A stretch of DNA of 6,704 bases from positions 1 through 6,704 of the forward strand of contig CALFYN010000896.1 in the NCBI GenBank assembly GCA_937952345.1, in the 5' to 3' direction. This document shows positions 1-5,128 of the stretch, piece by piece (position 1 is the stretch's first letter; each line of letters opens with the position of its first letter). Origin of the DNA: an uncultured Acidobacteriota bacterium. GTDB lineage: Bacteria; Acidobacteriota; Terriglobia; Bryobacterales; Bryobacteraceae. The notes under the pieces are model-generated. The model had not been told where the DNA came from, searched no databases, and worked only from the letters and a program-made list of their open reading frames with translations. Position numbers and translations under genes: made by a program.

Positions 1-264
1 GTGCTGGGGTTGCGCACCGCCGAGTATAGCTTTATGGAATACCAAGGCATTTGGGATGTGAACGAGTTGTATGACATGCGGCGGGATGCGGAGCAGAAGA
101 CGAACCTGCTGGCGGGGACTCGCGTGGCGACACAGGCGGGGGGCTGGTTCAACCGGATTCGCGATGCGGAGTTGCGGGAGACGGTGCGCGGGTTGCGGGG
201 ACGGATGGCTCGGATTTTGAGGGAGACGGGGGCTCCGGCGCTGGCGCGAGGTCCGGTGCGTTGA
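1..264 (+). CDS. Sulfatase, C-terminal fragment (5' end outside window)
   Basis: This is the last 87 codons of a gene that begins upstream, so the GTG at position 1 is most likely an internal Val codon. The residues around 5-40 (LRTAEYSFMEYQGIWDVNEL, then YDMRRD and NLL) match the usual C-terminal end of family S1 sulfatases (alkaline phosphatase superfamily). There a strand carrying the 'R-T-x-x-Y' element is followed by 'W-D-x-x-E-L-Y-D-L-x-x-D-P-x-E-x-x-N-L'. The remainder is a basic amphipathic helix (about 50-78) and a short tail, also normal for the family. Such enzymes hydrolyse sulfate esters and are usually exported. The catalytic Cys/Ser and metal ligands lie in the missing N-terminal part, so activity and substrate cannot be judged. 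The stop overlaps the start of the next gene by four bases (TTGA), which suggests coupled translation. Confidence 0.8.
   Translation: MLGLRTAEYSFMEYQGIWDVNELYDMRRDAEQKTNLLAGTRVATQAGGWFNRIRDAELRETVRGLRGRMARILRETGAPALARGPVR
248..252 (+). promoter_or_regulatory. Ribosome binding site deciding the TTG start at 261
   Basis: GAGGT matches five bases of the anti-Shine-Dalgarno complement and ends 8 bases before the TTG at 261. No ATG or GTG occurs in this frame for at least 70 bases upstream, and the next in-frame ATG (291) would destroy the signal peptide. The site lies inside the end of the sulfatase gene. Confidence 0.55.
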
Positions 265-1049
265 TTCCGATTCTGCTGGCCTTGCTGGCCATGCCGGGGC
301 TGGCGCAATTCACGGGAAACGCGGCTTGTGGGGAATGCCACCGGAACATTGTGCGGCGGTATGCGGCGACGGTCATGTCGAAGGAAGGCGTGTTGTGTGA
401 GAACTGCCATGGGGCGGCGGGGATGCATGTGAAAGGGTCGGGACGGCTGGAGGTGCCGACGGCTTTGGAGGGCGCGGCGCGGGACGCGGTGTGCGGGCAA
501 TGCCACTTCACGGGAGCGGCGCGGATTGCACGGGCAGGGCGGGATGTGGGCCGGTATCGCGCGGGGGAGTTGTTGACGCGCTATGCGGCATCGTTTGTAT
601 ATGCGGCTGCTCCGGGTGTGGGAGGGGGGAAGATGGAGGAACTGGCGGCGAGCCGGTGCCGGCAAAAGGCGGGGGCCGAATTGTGGTGCGGAACGTGTCA
701 CGATACGCATACCGGTGTAACCGACCGGGCGGCGTGCGCGGGGTGCCACAGGGCGCAGCAGTGCGCTCGGGGGAAGGATTGCGCGGGATGCCATATGCCG
801 GGGAACGACCATCGTATCTTGCGGCGGAAGGGCGCCGGGGTGGCGAGCGGGTGGCAATTGCGGCCCTTCACGGCGGCGGATGAGGGGGTACGGGAGTTGG
901 GGCTGGCCTACTACGAAGTTTGGACGAAGACAGGGGATTTGCGGCAGCGGGACGAGGCGTTGCGGCTGCTGGGGGGAGTGGGTCGAAAAGACATGGCGGT
1001 GCGAAAAGCGCTGGCCGGAATGCAGAAAGTTGGGACCAAGAAGCGATGA
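261..1049 (+). CDS. Secreted hexaheme c-type cytochrome with short TPR-like tail
   Basis: The 262-residue protein starts with a short hydrophobic signal sequence (MIPILLALLAMPGLA, probable cleavage before Gln16). It has six CxxCH heme-c attachment motifs, at residues 23-27, 46-50, 78-82, 143-147, 159-163 and 174-178. The wording CGTCHDTH, the final CAGCHMP and the DHRI at 183-186 resemble the large acidobacterial 'cytochrome c554-like' multiheme proteins. Cys133 and Cys168 are outside heme motifs. Residues about 208-255 look like one TPR-type helical hairpin (RELGLAYYEV, then DEALRLL). Related proteins I recall carry several TPRs, so this looks like a compact form. It should act in the periplasm or outside the cell in electron transfer; donor, acceptor and any enzymatic activity cannot be told. 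The TTG start overlaps the sulfatase stop (TTGA) and the stop overlaps the next ATG (ATGA). The n-region has no Lys or Arg, which is unusual for a signal peptide. Confidence 0.88.
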   Translation: MIPILLALLAMPGLAQFTGNAACGECHRNIVRRYAATVMSKEGVLCENCHGAAGMHVKGSGRLEVPTALEGAARDAVCGQCHFTGAARIARAGRDVGRYRAGELLTRYAASFVYAAAPGVGGGKMEELAASRCRQKAGAELWCGTCHDTHTGVTDRAACAGCHRAQQCARGKDCAGCHMPGNDHRILRRKGAGVASGWQLRPFTAADEGVRELGLAYYEVWTKTGDLRQRDEALRLLGGVGRKDMAVRKALAGMQKVGTKKR

Positions 1050-1687
1050 GAGCTAAGGCGTTGATCCTAGATATGGACGGGGTTTTGATTGATTCGAACC
1101 CATTACATGCCCAAGCCTGGGTGCAGTATCTAACGCAGTACGACAAGCCCGCCGATTCTATGTTGGAACGGATGCATGGCAAGAGGAACGACCAAATCGT
1201 GCGCGCGCTGTTCGGCGAGGACATGCCGGAAGAGGAAGTCTTTGCCCACGGCGCGGCGAAGGAGGCGTTGTACCGGACGCTGATGAAACCGCACGTGATG
1301 GAGAAACTGATTCCGGGGGTGGCGGCATTTCTGGAGCGGCATCGGGAGAGCCCTCTGGGGGTGGCGAGCAATGCCGAGCCGGCGAATGTGGCCTTTGTGC
1401 TGGATGAAGGCGGATTGCGGCACTATTTTTCGGCGGTGGTGGATGGGCACCAGGTGGCGCATCCGAAACCGCATCCGGAGATCTACCTGCGAGTGGCGGC
1501 GGAGTTGGGCGTGCGGCCGGAGGAGTGTGTGATTTTCGAGGACTCGGCCACGGGGATCGAAGCGGCGCGACGGGCCGGGGCGCGCGTGGTGGCGGTCCGG
1601 TCGACGGAGGTTCCGTTGCCGCCGACGGATTTTTCGATTCGTGATTTCAACGATCCTGCACTGGAGACATGGCTAGCGGAATCCTAA
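1046..1687 (+). CDS. HAD-superfamily phosphatase/phosphomutase, beta-PGM-like
   Basis: The 213-residue protein shows all four HAD motifs. Motif I is DMDGVLID (Asp9 nucleophile, Asp11 acid/base), motif II is the Ser108 of GVASNA, motif III is Lys141 in HPKPHPE, and motif IV is FEDSATGIEAA (Glu165, Asp166 for Mg). The helical cap lies between motifs I and II (about residues 17-90), and GKRNDQIV at 45-52 fits the cap substrate-specificity loop of subfamily IA. Length and the 'FEDSxxGIxAAxxAG' wording match the beta-phosphoglucomutase / phosphoglycolate phosphatase-like group. It is probably a cytoplasmic Mg-dependent sugar-phosphate phosphatase or mutase; the substrate cannot be assigned. The frame is open upstream to 920, but that extension overlaps the cytochrome gene and lacks family character, so the ATG in the ATGA overlap is chosen. 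No strong Shine-Dalgarno is visible, consistent with translational coupling. Confidence 0.9.
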   Translation: MRAKALILDMDGVLIDSNPLHAQAWVQYLTQYDKPADSMLERMHGKRNDQIVRALFGEDMPEEEVFAHGAAKEALYRTLMKPHVMEKLIPGVAAFLERHRESPLGVASNAEPANVAFVLDEGGLRHYFSAVVDGHQVAHPKPHPEIYLRVAAELGVRPEECVIFEDSATGIEAARRAGARVVAVRSTEVPLPPTDFSIRDFNDPALETWLAES

Positions 1688-1690
1688 TAC

Positions 1691-1694
1691 GGAG
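1691..1694 (+). promoter_or_regulatory. Ribosome binding site favouring the 1702 start
   Basis: GGAG lies 7 bases before the ATG at 1702. The alternative ATG at 1669 has its GGAG (1663-1666) only 2 bases away, which is too close. The eleven extra codons between the two ATGs include CTA, ATA and AGA, which are rare in GC-rich genes, and CTA is not used anywhere later in the gene. The 1669 start would however give a better-charged signal peptide (Arg-Arg), so it stays possible. Confidence 0.5.
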
Positions 1695-1701
1695 ATGCCT
1701 G

Positions 1702-4032
1702 ATGGGCGCCTGGCTGCTGGCGACGGCGGCACATGCGCAGGCTCCTGTTCCGTTGCAGGAGGCTTCGGCGCGCAAGGAAGCGGACAAGTCGCCGGCACTC
1801 GAGGGGAAAGAGATTCTGGTCAAGGGGATCACGGCGTCGCGCCCGATTCTGTTTGGGGAATACGCGCATTTGCCGATTCGGGATGGGTCGGGGCACGGGC
1901 TGATGCTGGAGGCTCCGGACTTCATGTTCGAGCGGGTGACGCCGGGCGATGTGCTGGAGGTACGCGGGGTGATCGGGGTGCGCGGGGGAATGCCGGTGCT
2001 GCGTCCGGTGCAGTTGAACACGGCGGGGCAGAGTTCGCCGCCGGCGCCGTTGTCGCGGCGGATTCAGCAACTGCAGCAGGTGGACGCGGTGGGTTTGACG
2101 GCGCTGGTGCAGGGGCGGGTGGTGGCGCTCGGCGAAGACAGGGGTGGAGAATACATCCTGCTGAGCGACGATCAGCCGGTTCCCTACCCTATCTATCTGC
2201 CGCGGACGGCGAATCAGATCGGCAGCGGGCTGGGGCGGTACCGGGTTGGGGACCGTGTACGGGTGACGGGGACGGCGGCACAGGCGGCGATGGAGCCGCC
2301 TTTCGACAACAAATTCCGGATGGTGATTGCGGACGCGACGGCGATTACGCTGATGGAGCGGAACTGGCTGGTCTCGCCGCAGGTATTGCTGGGGGCGATA
2401 TCGGTGCTGCTGGCGATCGGCGGACTGGTGCTGACGTGGCACCAGAGGCGGAGCCGGGTGCGGCGGTCGATCCGGCGGATTCATGGATTTTGCGAAGAGT
2501 TGTTGACGTCGTCCACGCTGGATGACGTGTACCGGAAGCTGCGGACGCTGGCGCCGCGGGCAATGGAGATCAGCAGTGTGGAGGTGTTCCGCTTCGACCG
2601 CACGGCGCAGGTGCTGCGGCGGACGGTGGCTCCGGGAACGGAGTCGATGCCGACGCGGGCCGACCGCAACGATGAACGGACGGACCATGCGGTTTCGCTG
2701 TGCTTCCGCAACCGCACGCCGCTGCATATCCCGGATACGCGGCGCAGTTCGCTGTATTGGGGGGCGAACCGGGAGAGCATTCCGCGGGGCGTGGTGTTGT
2801 TGCCGATGTTTGCGCGCGAGGAATTGATTGGGGTGTTGGAAGTGGCGCAATACGAACGGCCGAAGCGTTTCCGGCTGGAGGAATTGACGGCGCTGCAGCA
2901 TATGGCCAATCAGGTGGCGATGGTGCTGAAGCTGATTGAGCAGTTGCAGCGCAAAGAGCAACTGATGCGTAGCGAGCGGCTGGCGGCGACGGGACAGATC
3001 ATCTCGGGCGTGGCGGGGGAATTGCGCGGGCCACTGGAGTCGATTTTGTCGCTGGCGCACAAGCTGCTGGAGCACGGCGATCCGGAGGCGAAGGCGATTC
3101 TCAACGAATCGTTGCGGGCGACGGCGATCCTGTCGCGCTACAGCCAGGTGGCGGTGAAGGACGAGGAAGTGGCCAATGTGGAGATGAACGCCCTGGTGCA
3201 GACTGCGGTGCAGGTGTGCCGGAAGGAAATGCAGGCGGGCGACTTGCAGATGCAACTGGCGCTGTCGGGGGATGCGTTGTGGGTAGCCGGATCGGTGAAG
3301 CAACTGGAGACGGTGGTGAAGAACCTGATTCTGCTGGCGGCGCGGTCGGCGAAGGCTTCGCTCGACCGGACGGTGCGCATCGAGAGCATGCAGAGCATGC
3401 GGCGTGTGGTGATCGCGGTGCAGTATGGCGTGCTGTACTTCGATGAAACGCTGGGGGCGTCGACGCCGGCTCCGCGGGATTCGGAAGGGATCGGCTTCAG
3501 CGTGTGCAAGGGCATTTTGCACGGGCAGGGGGGAGATATTCGGATTGTGCGGGCGGGCGAGCATTCGTGCCGGCTGGAGATCGATCTGCCGGCGGCGTTT
3601 CCGGCCGAGCAGGCCCCGGCGGCGAAGCAGAACGGGGCGCGGCGCGTCTCGCGGCCGTTGACGGCGCTGATTGTGGAACCGGACGTATTGAACCAGCGGC
3701 GGCTGATCTCGTATTGGGCGGGGCGAAAGCACCGGGCGGTGCCGATGGCGAATGAAGACGAGGCGCTGGAATTGTTGCGGCGGATCAAGATGGATGTGGT
3801 GTTCTGCGCGGTGCGGATCGGCGGCGGGAACTGGGTGGAGTTTTTCGATCAGGTGCGGAATCAGGTGGCGGTGTTCGTGCTGCTGGCCGATGGGATGGAG
3901 TCCGATGTGAAGACTTTGTTTCCGGAAGGGGAAGGCTTGTTGCTGCGCAAGCCGATGGAGGCGGGGGAGATGGACCGGCTGCTGGACCGGATTGAGCAGC
4001 GGGTGGAAGAGGTCTCGCAACCGAGCGCGTAG
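1702..4032 (+). CDS. Hybrid sensor histidine kinase homologue, apparently catalytically dead (pseudokinase plus pseudo-receiver)
   Basis: Numbering is for the 776-residue form from 1702; an ATG at 1669 would add 11 residues. Order of parts: signal peptide (to about A12, HAQA); two OB-like beta modules (about 36-107 and 130-219), each with a GD-x3-V-x-G turn; membrane helix 226-246 followed by a basic stop (HQRRSRVRRSIRR); GAF-like domain (about 260-409); coiled-coil linker; HisKA/HATPase-like region (about 424-632); receiver-like domain (about 652-765). The H-box reads GVAGELRGPL, where homologues have 'GVAHExxNPL', so the phosphoacceptor is Gly439. The N-box has Leu545 for the Mg-binding Asn, and the G1 box has Gln574 for Asp and Leu578 for Gly. 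The receiver has Ala703 for the phosphoacceptor Asp and Leu728 for Thr, but keeps the Lys750-Pro. The modules would face the periplasm, the rest the cytoplasm. The frame is fully intact, so this looks like a retained pseudokinase, not a decayed gene. The stimulus and partner are unknown. Confidence 0.85.
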   Translation: MGAWLLATAAHAQAPVPLQEASARKEADKSPALEGKEILVKGITASRPILFGEYAHLPIRDGSGHGLMLEAPDFMFERVTPGDVLEVRGVIGVRGGMPVLRPVQLNTAGQSSPPAPLSRRIQQLQQVDAVGLTALVQGRVVALGEDRGGEYILLSDDQPVPYPIYLPRTANQIGSGLGRYRVGDRVRVTGTAAQAAMEPPFDNKFRMVIADATAITLMERNWLVSPQVLLGAISVLLAIGGLVLTWHQRRSRVRRSIRRIHGFCEELLTSSTLDDVYRKLRTLAPRAMEISSVEVFRFDRTAQVLRRTVAPGTESMPTRADRNDERTDHAVSLCFRNRTPLHIPDTRRSSLYWGANRESIPRGVVLLPMFAREELIGVLEVAQYERPKRFRLEELTALQHMANQVAMVLKLIEQLQRKEQLMRSERLAATGQIISGVAGELRGPLESILSLAHKLLEHGDPEAKAILNESLRATAILSRYSQVAVKDEEVANVEMNALVQTAVQVCRKEMQAGDLQMQLALSGDALWVAGSVKQLETVVKNLILLAARSAKASLDRTVRIESMQSMRRVVIAVQYGVLYFDETLGASTPAPRDSEGIGFSVCKGILHGQGGDIRIVRAGEHSCRLEIDLPAAFPAEQAPAAKQNGARRVSRPLTALIVEPDVLNQRRLISYWAGRKHRAVPMANEDEALELLRRIKMDVVFCAVRIGGGNWVEFFDQVRNQVAVFVLLADGMESDVKTLFPEGEGLLLRKPMEAGEMDRLLDRIEQRVEEVSQPSA

Positions 4033-4041
4033 AAACCGCAT

Positions 4042-4047
4042 TAAAAT
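4042..4047 (+). promoter_or_regulatory. Possible -10 element (TAAAAT) before the 4069 gene
   Basis: TAAAAT sits in the short AT-rich gap after the kinase-like gene, inside otherwise G-rich DNA, and differs from TATAAT at one position. No convincing TTGACA-like -35 lies 16-18 bases upstream. A transcript from it would have a leader of only about 15 bases, starting at or just before the Shine-Dalgarno. Confidence 0.3.
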
Positions 4048-4053
4048 AGTGTT

Positions 4054-4060
4054 GAGGTGG
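4054..4060 (+). promoter_or_regulatory. Ribosome binding site for the 4069 gene
   Basis: GAGGTGG ends 8 bases before the ATG at 4069 and decides this start over the in-frame GTG at 4057, which lies inside the site itself. Confidence 0.65.
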
Positions 4061-4068
4061 CACTAACG

Positions 4069-4548
4069 ATGCGATTGCTAGCCCTGTTTATTTGTGTTGC
4101 GGCATTGGCTCCGGCGCAGAAGAAGTATGACGGCCCGCGGCCTCCGAAACAGGATGTGGTGTTTTTGTTGCATGCGAGCAACCTGGTTCCCACCGAGGTG
4201 GCGATGGCGAAGGAGGAGAAGCGCAAGGACGACCGCGCCTATGTTGTGGATGGGGCGAGTTCGACGGCGAAGACTCCGCTGGCGGAGCCGATTTTTCTGA
4301 TTGAATCGAAGACGGTGCAGGTGGACCGGCTGCAGTTGTACAAGCTGGATGTGAAGAACGGGAAGCGGGAGGTGGTGTTTCCGCCGGCGAACAAGCGGAA
4401 GAAGGACTCGCCGCGGCCGCTGCATCTGAGCATGAAGCGGATGGGAGAGGGGATTTACCGGCTGGAGGCGAATGAGTATCTGGCGAACGGGGAGTATGCG
4501 CTGACACCGGAGGGATCGGACCAGGTGTTTTTGTTTCAGGTGTACTGA
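4069..4548 (+). CDS. Small secreted basic protein of unknown function
   Basis: I do not recognise a named family. The 159-residue protein begins with a clear Sec signal peptide (MRLLALFICVAALAPA, cleavage by the A-x-A rule after residue 16). The mature part is rich in Lys and Arg, with charged clusters at about 48-56 (KEEKRKDDR) and 109-112 (KRKK). Between them are alternating hydrophobic strands (about 30-40, 74-95, 99-105). The C-terminal part (126-159) ends in GEYALTPEGSDQVFLFQVY. This pattern of a strand, 'GEYAL', a short turn and a final F-x-F/V strand resembles the closing hairpin of small beta-sandwich proteins; that is an inference only. There is no Cys in the mature part, no lipobox and no membrane helix. 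It follows the kinase-like gene by 36 bases, so it might be co-expressed with it. Codon use and G-rich composition are like the neighbours. Confidence 0.82.
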   Translation: MRLLALFICVAALAPAQKKYDGPRPPKQDVVFLLHASNLVPTEVAMAKEEKRKDDRAYVVDGASSTAKTPLAEPIFLIESKTVQVDRLQLYKLDVKNGKREVVFPPANKRKKDSPRPLHLSMKRMGEGIYRLEANEYLANGEYALTPEGSDQVFLFQVY

Positions 4549-4582
4549 AGCGCAGCGGGGTGCAATTTTTCTCCAAAGGGCC

Positions 4583-4588
4583 TATGAT
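4583..4588 (+). promoter_or_regulatory. Possible -10 element (TATGAT) before the 4609 gene
   Basis: TATGAT differs from TATAAT at one position and lies in the 60-base gap between genes. Seventeen bases upstream GTGCAA (4560-4565) matches TTGACA at only three positions. The distance to the ATG (26 bases) is nearly the same as for the hexamer before the 4069 gene (27). Confidence 0.35.
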
Positions 4589-4593
4589 AACCC

Positions 4594-4600
4594 GGAGGAG
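4594..4600 (+). promoter_or_regulatory. Strong ribosome binding site for the 4609 gene
   Basis: GGAGGAG, 8 bases before the ATG at 4609, is the strongest Shine-Dalgarno in the window. It fixes this start over any other in-frame codon and suggests efficient translation. Confidence 0.7.
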
Positions 4601-4608
4601 ACTCTTCG

Positions 4609-5118
4609 ATGCCTTTTTGTCCGAATTGTGGTGCGCAGGTAGAGGGCCGCTTCTGCGCGGCTTGTGGAGCGACGATTGGGGGACCACCTCCGGGGATGCA
4701 GCAGCCGCCGCCGGCGTATCAGTCGAATCCTGGGGGACAGGGCGGACAGGCGGGTCCACAGGCGAATGCGCAGGTGGGCTTGCAGGAGAACATGGCGAGT
4801 GCGTTGTGTTACCTGCTGGGGTTGGTGACGGGAGTGCTGTTTCTGGCGCTGAGCCCGTACAACCAGAATCCGCGGATCAAGTTTCACGCTTTTCAAGCGA
4901 TCTTTTTTCACGTCGCGGCGATCGCGTTCTGGATGGGCTCGATGTTTTTGATGTACCTGTTGCCGGGGCCGCTGGCGTTTCTGTACGGGCTGTTGCAACT
5001 GGTGATCGGGTTGGGCTCGTTCCTGTTGTGGCTGTTCCTGATGTATAAGGCGTACAACGGGGAGCGGTTTGAACTTCCGGTGGTGGGTCCGCTGGCGGCG
5101 CAGCAGGCCGGACGCTAA
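4609..5118 (+). CDS. Zinc-ribbon protein with Tic20/DUF4870-like membrane domain
   Basis: The 169-residue protein starts with a four-cysteine zinc ribbon (Cys4, Cys7, Cys16, Cys19; FCPNCG and FCAACG). A Pro/Gly/Gln-rich flexible linker follows (about 24-57), then a membrane domain with helices at about 62-81, 95-118 and 121-146. The loop after the first helix holds RIKFHAFQA (89-97), the R-x-x-F-H-A-x-Q signature of the DUF4870/Tic20-like family. These small membrane proteins are common in Acidobacteriota and other bacteria; their molecular role is not settled. The zinc ribbon should face the cytoplasm. There is no signal peptide. A short polar tail follows the last helix. It has its own strong ribosome site and perhaps its own promoter, so it may be expressed independently of the upstream genes. 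The next gene starts 10 bases after its stop. Confidence 0.85.
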   Translation: MPFCPNCGAQVEGRFCAACGATIGGPPPGMQQPPPAYQSNPGGQGGQAGPQANAQVGLQENMASALCYLLGLVTGVLFLALSPYNQNPRIKFHAFQAIFFHVAAIAFWMGSMFLMYLLPGPLAFLYGLLQLVIGLGSFLLWLFLMYKAYNGERFELPVVGPLAAQQAGR

Positions 5119-5122
5119 AGGG
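5117..5122 (+). promoter_or_regulatory. Ribosome binding site for the GTG start at 5129
   Basis: AAAGGG overlaps the stop of the preceding gene and ends 6 bases before the GTG at 5129. It is only a partial match to the consensus. The start is chosen because it puts a twin-arginine signal directly at the N terminus. Confidence 0.45.
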
Positions 5123-5128
5123 CGATTC

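Noticed and set aside
600..630. G-run cluster in the cytochrome gene as a G-quadruplex
   Set aside because: Only three separate runs of three or more G lie within loop distance, so the four-run rule is not met.
920..1045. N-terminal extension of the HAD gene into the cytochrome gene
   Set aside because: The extra 42 residues are Gly/Ala-rich shadow sequence. HAD proteins start just before the DxDG motif, and the ATG at 1046 forms a typical ATGA coupling.
3382..3401. Direct repeat GAGCATGCA / GAGCATGCG
   Set aside because: It is a nine-base near-duplicate within coding sequence (ESMQSMR) with no further copies nearby, and is most likely chance.
1684..4041. A 785-codon open frame on the minus strand opposite the kinase-like gene
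   Set aside because: It is codon-aligned with the sense gene, and it is open only because that gene avoids TTA, CTA and TCA codons. Its product is an implausible His/Arg/Pro/Gln-rich chain with no domain, while the sense frame has clear domains.
4549..4580. Possible rho-independent terminator (GC-rich stretch then TTTTT) after the small secreted protein gene
   Set aside because: I could form only a three-base-pair stem before the T-run, which is too weak for an intrinsic terminator.
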